From positions 496,001-560,000 of the forward strand of contig CAWJYO010000011.1 in the NCBI GenBank assembly GCA_963847085.1: a stretch of DNA of 64,000 bases. Reading direction: 5' to 3'. Under the pieces are notes generated by a model. That model was not told where the DNA came from, did not search any database, and worked only from the letters and a program-made list of their open reading frames with translations. A program made the position numbers and the translations under genes. The stretch is from Ilyomonas sp963847085. Lineage in GTDB: Bacteria; Bacteroidota; Bacteroidia; Chitinophagales; Chitinophagaceae. Shown piece after piece: positions 57,680-64,000 of this stretch (positions are counted from its first letter, which is position 1; each line of letters opens with the position of its first letter).

Positions 57680-58637
57680 TTACTCTTCTCCCGCATTCAG
57701 CCACACCACTTTTTGATCAGGAACGTGCGGTTGACCAATGATGTCTCTATACAAATGGGGCCGCCTTGCTTTAAGATAACGATAGCCACCAGCTTGCGTT
57801 AATTTTTCTGGTGTAAAGCACAGCCGTTTGTACATCGTTGCCCAATTTTCTGCATTCGGCAATCACATCACCAAATGGATCAATAATCATGGAGCAGCCA
57901 TTCTTCAACTGGTCGTCGTCCATGCCAATTGCGTTTGAAAATATTGCATACACGGCATTGTCATAAGCTCGTGCAGGCAACCATTTCATCAGCCATTCAC
58001 GTCCTTTCATGCCATCAAATTCCAACCGCAGCGAAGTAGGATCGGTTTCTTTGTTTTGCCACAATTTCGGATCAACAAAGCCAGCACCGGGGCGCGTGGA
58101 AGGCGTGCACATAGTAACATGCGGCATGAAAATAATATCGGCGCCCAGCAATTTTGTGGCTCTTACATTTTCAATGATGTTGTTATCATAGCAAATTAAA
58201 ATGCCGCATTTCCAACCCAATAAATCGAACACACAATATTCATTTCCGGGAGTGATGTTGTGATTGATGAACGGATGCAGCTTGCGATATTTTGCTACCA
58301 AACCATTGCGGTCAACACATACATACGCTTTGTAAATATTTTCGTTTGCATCCTTTTCAAACAATCCGGCTAAGACGGCAAGGTTTGTTTTTGCCGCAAT
58401 TTTCGTGAGTGCTTTTATACTTTCTCCTTCGGGAATGGGTTCTGCCAAATCCAGCATTTGTTGTTTGGAAAGATGTCTTGCAAACGTGTACCCGGTGATG
58501 GAACATTCATGAAACGCAACGGCTTGCGCACCGTCTTCTTTTGCTTTGTGGCAAAGGCTTTCAATGATGTTTAGATTGTATTGTTTATCGCCGCTTTTGT
58601 GTTCAAATTGTGCGGTGGCAATTTTTATGTTTTGCAT
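57680..58637 (-). CDS. Carbon-nitrogen hydrolase (nitrilase superfamily) (one frameshift)
   Basis: About 318 residues after joining. The catalytic triad is visible: Glu in VAFHECSITGYTFAR, Lys in YRKLHPFINHNITPG and Cys in WKCGILICYDNNIIENVR. The frame breaks near 57830, where VQTAVLYT continues as PEKLTQAGGYRYLKARRPHLYRDII. It hydrolyses a carbon-nitrogen bond of an amide, nitrile or carbamoyl compound in the cytoplasm. The insertion TRPGAGFVDPKLWQNKETDP is unlike omega-amidase or NAD synthetase domains, so the substrate is open. A promoter lies upstream. The gene is convergent with none; the next gene is divergent. Confidence 0.9.
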
Positions 58638-58672
58638 GTTTAATTTAATTGTAATGTAAGTGCAGACTGGAG

Positions 58673-58704
58673 CAAAATTAAATATCGGATTGTACTAATA
58701 GCAA
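58673..58704 (-). promoter_or_regulatory. Promoter for the nitrilase-family gene
   Basis: On the minus strand, TTG (58704-58702) and TAATTTTG (58680-58673) are 21 bases apart, matching the TTG and TAnnTTTG elements of Bacteroidota promoters. The leader would be about 29 bases. Confidence 0.45.
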
Positions 58705-58817
58705 TACGAAAATGTATAACGCCATTTTGTTAATAATCAGTGTTGATTTTTTTGGAGTTGCGTATAATATCATAAACATTTGTGTTGTGCGCCACCCCGT
58801 TGGAACACCCTGCAATA

Positions 58818-59547
58818 TGAAAATCATTACTTGGAATTGTAATATGGCATTCAGGAAAAAGGCTGACATCATTTTGACACATCAGCCAGACATCCTTATT
58901 GTTCCAGAATGCGAGCATCCCGACAAGTTATTTTTTAAACACGACACACCAAAGCCAACGGATACATTGTGGTTCGGACAGAACTTAAACAAAGGACTTG
59001 GAGTTTTTTCCTACTGTGACTTTCGTTTTAAAATTTTAGACGCTCATAACAACAGTTTTAAAATGGTTATTCCTATTGCTGTTTTCGGTGGACAATTTAA
59101 CTTCAATCTTTTTGCAATTTGGGCTAACAATCCGAAAGACCCAGACGGACATTATATGCGCAAGTTTGGAAAGCCATAAATCATTACAACAATATTATTT
59201 CAGGTCATCGTACAATCTTAATTGGAGACTTCAACAGCAACACTATTTGGGATAGACCGAGACGAGAAGGAAATCATTCAACAGTTGTAAAGAGACTTGA
59301 AACGAATGGAATTTACAGCGTTTATCACAAACACTTCAATCAGGTACAAGGAAGCGAGCAACACCCGACACTTTACATGTACAGACAGAAAGACAAGCCT
59401 TATCACATTGATTATTGCTTTGCTTCAAGCGACATAGCAGACTATTTGGAATCAGTCGAAATTGGCGACTATGATATTTGGTCTAAGTATAGCGACCACG
59501 TTCCAGTCATTGTCACATTTAACACAAAACGTATGACAGAAGGCTGA
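58818..59547 (+). CDS. Endonuclease/exonuclease/phosphatase family protein with atypical codon use (one frameshift)
   Basis: MKIITWNCNMAFRKKAD is the canonical start of this fold, with the Asn in WNCN; PDILIVPECEHPD supplies the metal-binding Glu; ILIGDFNSNTIWDRP the catalytic Asp-Asn; and HIDYCFASSD with the terminal SDHVPVIVTF the last Asp-His. A missing C near 59165 (HYMR followed by QVWKAINHYNN) breaks the frame. Joined length is about 243 residues. The fold covers DNases, phosphodiesterases and lipid phosphatases. Asp is encoded mainly by GAC (about 14 of 18 by my count), unlike neighbours that prefer GAT, which suggests acquisition by transfer. It lies where thrC might be expected, convergent with thrB. 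Confidence 0.82.
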
Positions 59548-59573
59548 ACGCACAACAATCAACTTCACCAACC

Positions 59574-60494
59574 TCATTCCACCACCTTCACCCCTTCCCC
59601 ATTAATCTTCGTAACATACGTGTGATGGTCTATTTTCAAATTACCGAACACATCTTTCATTATTTGCTCAACTTGCAAAGCTGTATTGTGTTCTTTGCTC
59701 AACATAAAAATAGAAGGTCCGCTACCCGAAATACCACCGCCTAATGCACCTGCTTTTTTGCATCCTTTCTTAATGTCATCAAAACCTGGAATGAGCATAC
59801 TGCGCACCGGCTCAATGATAAAATCTTCTAAAGAACGACCAATCAAATCGTAATCTTCTTTTAAAAAACCCGCCACCAATCCGCCTACATTGCCCCATTG
59901 TTTGATGGCGTTTTTCAGCGTTACGTTTTGTTTTAAGATAGCACGTGCATCGGCGGTTCTTACTTCTATCTGCGGATGCACAACCGTTACATACAAAGGT
60001 GGCGCAGAAAGCGGAATAATATCCAACGGAAAGATAGACCGGATAAGCGTTACACCACCATAAATACAAGGCGCAATGTTATCGGCATGCTTTACGCCGC
60101 TGGCTACTTTTTCGCCCCACATAGCAAACTGTATCAATTGCTCTTTTGTAAAATAATTATTAAGCAAATGATTGGCTGCCACCACCGCTCCGGCTGCACT
60201 TGCGGCACTGCTTCCAACGCCACTTCCCGGCTTGATGCGCTTGTGAATGAGCACTTCAAAACCGATGTTTTCATCTAACTCATTGATCATTTCTATCAAG
60301 GGCGCACCTGCTGTATTTTGTGCAGGATCTTCTGGTAACGGATAGCCATCAGCGCTTCTTACAATTACTTTCTTTTCATTCAATAAAGTAACATCCATTA
60401 CATCGTAAGGTTCGTGCAAACACAAGCCCAATACATCAAAGCCACATACCAAATTGGCTACCGTTGCCGGCGAAAAAACTTTTACATTCTGCAT
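59574..60494 (-). CDS. thrB: Homoserine kinase
   Basis: A 306-residue GHMP kinase that phosphorylates homoserine in threonine synthesis. Signatures are VFSPATVANLVCGFDVLGLCL near the start, the ATP loop RIKPGSGVGSSAASAAGAVV and the third motif GALGGGISGSGPSIFML. The start is 30 bases after the end of thrA, so the two are one operon. No thrC follows: the next gene is convergent. Intact and of normal length. Confidence 0.96.
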   Translation of the reverse strand: MQNVKVFSPATVANLVCGFDVLGLCLHEPYDVMDVTLLNEKKVIVRSADGYPLPEDPAQNTAGAPLIEMINELDENIGFEVLIHKRIKPGSGVGSSAASAAGAVVAANHLLNNYFTKEQLIQFAMWGEKVASGVKHADNIAPCIYGGVTLIRSIFPLDIIPLSAPPLYVTVVHPQIEVRTADARAILKQNVTLKNAIKQWGNVGGLVAGFLKEDYDLIGRSLEDFIIEPVRSMLIPGFDDIKKGCKKAGALGGGISGSGPSIFMLSKEHNTALQVEQIMKDVFGNLKIDHHTYVTKINGEGVKVVE

Positions 60495-60524
60495 TTTGTA
60501 TTTATCACTTTACATTCAGTAAAA

Positions 60525-62966
60525 TTAACGGGCTACACGAATAATATCAGCAAATACACCACTTGCGGTAACATCGGCACCGGCGCCTGCACCTTTTACA
60601 ACCAATGGTTGTTCGGGATAGCGTTGCGTGTAAAATAAAACTGCATTGTCTTTTCCATACAAATGATAAAAATCAGAATCGGGAGTAACATGTTGCAAGC
60701 CAACAGAAGCCTTACCATCTGCATATTGCGCCACAAATTTGAGCTTGCAGCCCTTTGTTTTTGCCTCATTATATAAAGCTTGAAAATGAGCTTCATGCTT
60801 TTCCATTTCTTTATAAAAATCATGCTACGTTCCTTCAAAACAAGAGGCAGGCAAAAAGCCATTATTACTGATGGATTCCATCTCCAGCGGTTCGCCTGCT
60901 TCACGTGCCAAAATGAGTATCTTCCGCATTACATCAGTGCCACCTAAATCCAATCGCGGATCGGGTTCGGTATAGCCTTCATCTTGTGCTTGCTTTACAA
61001 CTTGTGCAAATGGTTTTGTGCCATCGTAGTTGTTAAAAACAAAGTTTAATGTGCCGCTTAACACTGCCTGAATTTTATGCACCACATCGCCGCTTTTTCT
61101 CAAATCGCTCAACGTGCCAATTACCGGCAAACCCGCGCCTACATTGGTTTCAAAGAGAAACTGTGTATTAAACTCTTTAGCGGTTTGTTTAAGCTTCAGA
61201 TAGTTTTGATATGCCGAAGAAGCCGCTACTTTATTACAAGCCACTACAGAAATGCTTTTCTCTAACAAAGGCAAATAAACATCAGCTACCGCATGATTTG
61301 CAGTTACATCAACAAACACTGAGTTGCGCAAATTCTTATCAATAACCGTATTTACAAATTCACTTAGATTCATGGTATCAGCAGTTCTTAATTCTTCCTG
61401 CCACGATGATAAATTGATGGCATTCCCATTCTCAACAAACAACATTTTTTTACTATTTGCAATGCCTGTAATGCGCACTTGTATGTTGAAGTGTTCTTCT
61501 AGAAAATGTTGCTGCTGTTGTATTTGTGCTATTAATTTTTTACCCACATTGCCAGCGCCTACAACAAACACATTCAGTTGTTTGTAGGTGGTGGCTTCGA
61601 AGAACGCTTCGTGCAAAACATTCACTGCTTTTTTTACATCATCAGAAGAGATCACCGCAGAAATATTTCGTTCCGATGAGCCTTGTGCGATGGCGCGAAT
61701 ATTAATGCCGTTTCTTCCTAAAGCGCCAAACATATTGCCGCTGATGCCGGGATGACTTTTCATTTTATCGCCTACCAAAGCGATGATAGATAAGTTCGTT
61801 TCAATTTTCAGTTCGTCCACATTTCCGCTTTCGATTTCTCTCCTGAAAGCCGCGTCCACAGCGATTTTTGCTTTGGCTGCATCGCTTATATTTACGGCAA
61901 CACAAATGGAATGTTCCGATGAACTTTGCGTAATTAAAATCACGTTGATTCGTTCACTTGCAAGTGCTTCGAACAGATGCTTTGAAAAGCCAGGAATGCC
62001 AACCATGCCACTGCCTTCCAAACTTAGCAAAGCAATGTGATTGATGCTTGAAATGCCTGTGATGAAATCACCCTCCGGCTCTGAAGATGAGCTTTGAATG
62101 ATAGTGCCCTTTTCATCGGGTGCAAATGTGTTTTTGATTAAGGTGGGAATGTTCTTTTGCATGACGGGCTGAATGGTGGGCGGATAGATAACTTTCGCGC
62201 CAAAATGCGATAGCTCCATCGCCGCTTCGTAGCTGGTAGTTGCAATGGTTTTGGCACCCGGCACCCAACGCGGATCGGCAGTCATCATGCCCGTTACATC
62301 CGTCCAAATTTCTAATGATGTTGCATTGATAGCAGATGCAAAAATGGCTGCCGTATAATCACTTCCGCCTCTGCCTAATGTAGTGGTATAACCATTGTCA
62401 TCACTCGCAATAAAGCCAGGTGCAAGGTAGAGGTTTGGTTTTGCCACAATTTCGGTAATAAGCTTGTCCGTTTCTAAAAAGTTCACAACCGCATTACCAA
62501 AATGGTTGTTTGTTTTTATCACTTTTCTTGAATCAATCCACTGATGATTTATGTTCAAAGATTGCAGATAAGCCGAGATAATTTTGGATGACAACAATTC
62601 ACCAAAAGCGAGGATGCGGTCTTTGGTGCGAAGCGATAATTCCTGCAAGCGAAATACACCTTCGCAAATGTCTTCGAGTTCATTAAAGTGTTGCTTTACA
62701 TCACTTAGGCAATGGCTTTGCGTAGTAACGGGAAGCAGCTCCCGCACTGCGTCAAGGTGTTTTGTTTCCAACTCTTTTAATAAGCTCAAATACGCGTCGT
62801 CATTGCGTTCTGCACTATTTCCGATTTGGATTAATGTATCAGTAACGCCGCTGAACGCTGATACAACTACAATTTGCGGTTCGTTGTTTCCGCTTATAAT
62901 GTTGACTGCTTTTTTTATATTGGTTGCATTGGCTACCGATGTGCCGCCAAACTTCACAACTTTCAT
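60525..62966 (-). CDS. thrA: Bifunctional aspartokinase / homoserine dehydrogenase, interrupted by one in-frame TAG
   Basis: The aspartokinase half begins MKVVKFGGTSVANATNIKK and contains FGELLSSKIISAYL, TTLGRGGSDYTAAIFA, then two ACT domains (NVILITQSSSEHSICVAV; INIRAIAQGSSERNISAVIS). The homoserine dehydrogenase half has the NAD(P) motif VFVVGAGNVGKKLIAQI, VVACNKVAASSAYQ, FLFETNVGAGLPVIGTLSDL and the C-terminal YTQRYPEQPLVVKGAGAGADVTASG. The whole is 813 codons in one frame except for TAG at 60827-60825, between CFEGT and HDFYKEMEKHE, where the family has an ordinary residue. It is likely a base error. A Thr/Ile-rich leader peptide precedes the gene. Confidence 0.95.
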
Positions 62967-63016
62967 AAGCTGTTTGTTGTTTTATTGTAAAAGAAGATGC
63001 AATGATAGATTGTTTT

Positions 63017-63045
63017 CTGTTATCTTTTTTAAGTGATGATAACAG
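63017..63045 (-). promoter_or_regulatory. Hairpin in the thrA leader region
   Basis: CTGTTATC and GATAACAG are perfect 8-base arms with a 13-base loop, 38 bases after the leader-peptide stop and about 50 before thrA. No T-run follows it in the direction of thrA, so it is not a standard terminator. It may be part of an attenuation switch or affect translation. Confidence 0.4.
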
Positions 63046-63081
63046 CGTTTGCCCGTGGATGATATAATAATGCTTACCCCT

Positions 63082-63163
63082 TTACAGGGTTGTAATAGTG
63101 GTAATGATAGCAGTAGTCGTGGCTATGTTGGTAGGGAGCGATATGTGATAACAATGGCTTCAT
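63082..63163 (-). CDS. Threonine/isoleucine-rich leader peptide of the thr operon (one probable frameshift)
   Basis: On the minus strand the codons from 63132 to 63082 read TNIATTTAIITTITTL followed by TAA: eight Thr and four Ile in sixteen residues, the composition of the enteric thr leader peptide. The nearest ATG, at 63163 (MKPLLSHIAP), is offset by one base; removal of one C from the CCC run near 63135 joins it exactly, giving 26 residues. It lies 115 bases upstream of thrA. Ribosome stalling at Thr/Ile codons when those amino acids are scarce would control thrAB. Frame repair is an inference; the codon run is directly visible. Confidence 0.75.
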
Positions 63164-63243
63164 TGGAAGTGGACGAAGGTAAAGGGCAGATAAACAACAA
63201 CAAGCGTTAGTAAAAAGATTTGTTGGTGAAGATGGTTGAATGA

Positions 63244-63346
63244 AACCGCGAAGACGCGAAGGTTTTACATGATATGTTCGTCATGGCGAGGTACGAAGCC
63301 ATCTGTGGATTAAAGACAGTTTATTCGCGTCTTCGTGTCTTCGCGG
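63244..63346. repeat. Inverted repeat of the CCGCGAAG family
   Basis: AACCGCGAAGACGCGAAG at 63244-63261 and its near complement CGCGTCTTCGTGTCTTCGCGGT at 63325-63346 flank about 60 bases of unrelated sequence. This is the clearest member of the family. It lies between the thr leader and the end of the MFS gene. Apart from this repeat and the leader, 62967-63357 shows no gene. Confidence 0.75.
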
Positions 63347-63357
63347 TAAAACAAAAC

Positions 63358-64000
63358 TTACAACTGAACAGGATTTGCCAATTGCTCAATATCACCAATC
63401 ATTTCTTTCGGTGTCTCTTTATAATTTTCATTCACTATCACGTTCAGAAACCTCGCAATAATCATTGAAATGCCACCTACCAGTAGTGCATAAATACTTT
63501 GATCGTTAAATACATGCTTTACAAAAAAGCCAAGAATAGCAGCCGCCAATATCTGCGGTATCACAATAAAGAAATTGAACACGCCCATATAAAAACCCAT
63601 CTTATTAGCAGGCAGCACACCGGCAAGAATGGCATACGGCATCGTAAGGGTAGAAGCCCATCCCAACCCTACCAATGCCATTGAAAACAATAAAGCATGA
63701 TTGTCTTTAATAAAGAAGATAGAAATCAAACCAATGCCGCCCAATATCAAACAAATCATGTGCGTAAACCGGCGGCTTATTTTAGCAGCCAGCATCGGCA
63801 ATAGAAATGCAGCCAAAGCCGAAATGCCGTTGTATACCATGAACATCACTCCTACCCAATCGCCCGCATCCTGAAAAGCTTTGGACGTAGTATCAGTTGT
63901 GCCCCATACATTTTGTGCAACGCCTGCGGTAGTGTAAATCCACATGGAAAAAAAGGCAAGCCAGGTAAAAAATTGCACCACTGCCAATTGCATCATTGTG
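63358..64000 (-). CDS. MFS sugar transporter, C-terminal part (SLC45-like)
   Basis: The frame is open to the right edge, so the N-terminal half is outside the window. The visible 212 residues carry about six membrane helices: LAVVQFFTWLAFFSMWIYTTAGVAQNVWG, VMFMVYNGISALAAFLLPMLAAKI, MICLILGGIGLISIFFI, LLFSMALVGLGWASTLTMPYAILAGVLPANKMGFYMGVFNFFIVIPQ and a final pair. The motif WAS(T/S)LxMPYAIL and GxYMGxFN are characteristic of SLC45-like sucrose or maltose/H+ symporters. The transporter could feed malQ or the fructan pathway but lies 12 kb from the latter. Confidence 0.9.
   Translation of the reverse strand, partial: TMMQLAVVQFFTWLAFFSMWIYTTAGVAQNVWGTTDTTSKAFQDAGDWVGVMFMVYNGISALAAFLLPMLAAKISRRFTHMICLILGGIGLISIFFIKDNHALLFSMALVGLGWASTLTMPYAILAGVLPANKMGFYMGVFNFFIVIPQILAAAILGFFVKHVFNDQSIYALLVGGISMIIARFLNVIVNENYKETPKEMIGDIEQLANPVQL

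Noticed and set aside
60825..60827. TAG reassignment as an explanation for in-frame amber codons
   Set aside because: Other genes end at TAG without extension, Bacteroidota use the standard code, and the window has many base errors.
63017..63045. Standard rho-independent attenuator before thrA
   Set aside because: The hairpin is clear but no T-run follows it on the thrA strand, so I call it only a hairpin.

Overview
The window looks like a chromosomal segment of a Bacteroidota bacterium, most likely a member of the Chitinophagaceae. The evidence is a SusC/SusD pair beside a hybrid two-component regulator, a giant PKD-repeat protein with a gliding-motility-type (CHU_C) C-terminal sorting domain, a PorE-like protein linked to type IX secretion, UnbV/ASPIC and FG-GAP repeats, and several promoters with the Bacteroidota -7 box TAnnTTTG. 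There are no tRNA or rRNA genes, insertion sequences with a transposase, phage genes or CRISPR arrays that I can see.

Layout. Positions 1-650 hold the end of an MscS channel. From 8155 down to 755 (minus strand) runs an operon of DUF58, transglutaminase, MoxR ATPase, a small protein and a secreted TPR protein, probably a cell-envelope module. Positions 8246-20905 are mostly household genes: methyltransferase, PorE-like OmpA protein, YpfJ-type metallopeptidase, malQ, an FAD oxidoreductase, lipB, a GH3-family adenylase, a SurA-like isomerase and two small unknowns. Positions 21401-26325 encode the PKD protein. Positions 26406-29513 form an FMN reductase, MarR, MFS and isochorismatase-like group with a clear MarR-type palindrome. 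A GH15 glucoamylase follows.

The main accessory block is 32602-51034, a fructan utilisation locus. A hybrid sensor with a periplasmic sugar-binding domain diverges from a PfkB fructokinase. Then come SusC, SusD, a GH32 enzyme, a thioredoxin-like protein, a TolB-like propeller protein, a lipoprotein with FG-GAP and UnbV/ASPIC domains, a second thioredoxin-like protein and a second GH32. The predicted flow is: fructan bound and imported by SusCD, cut by the two GH32 enzymes, fructose sensed by the hybrid regulator and phosphorylated by the fructokinase.

Positions 51179-64000 hold HEAT/TPR proteins, an AAA ATPase, priA, a nitrilase-family amidohydrolase, a nuclease/phosphatase gene with foreign-looking codon use, thrB, thrA preceded by a Thr/Ile-rich leader peptide, and the end of an MFS sugar transporter.

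Two window-wide observations matter. First, the 11-mer TTTGTTTTTGC occurs about 23 times, on both strands, in several reading frames and between genes, far above what base composition predicts. Second, at least fifteen genes carry single-base frameshifts, both insertions and deletions. This points to a draft-quality sequence, so broken genes here are annotated as probable intact genes with sequence errors. SusC and SusD are the exception, with an unusually dense cluster of lesions.
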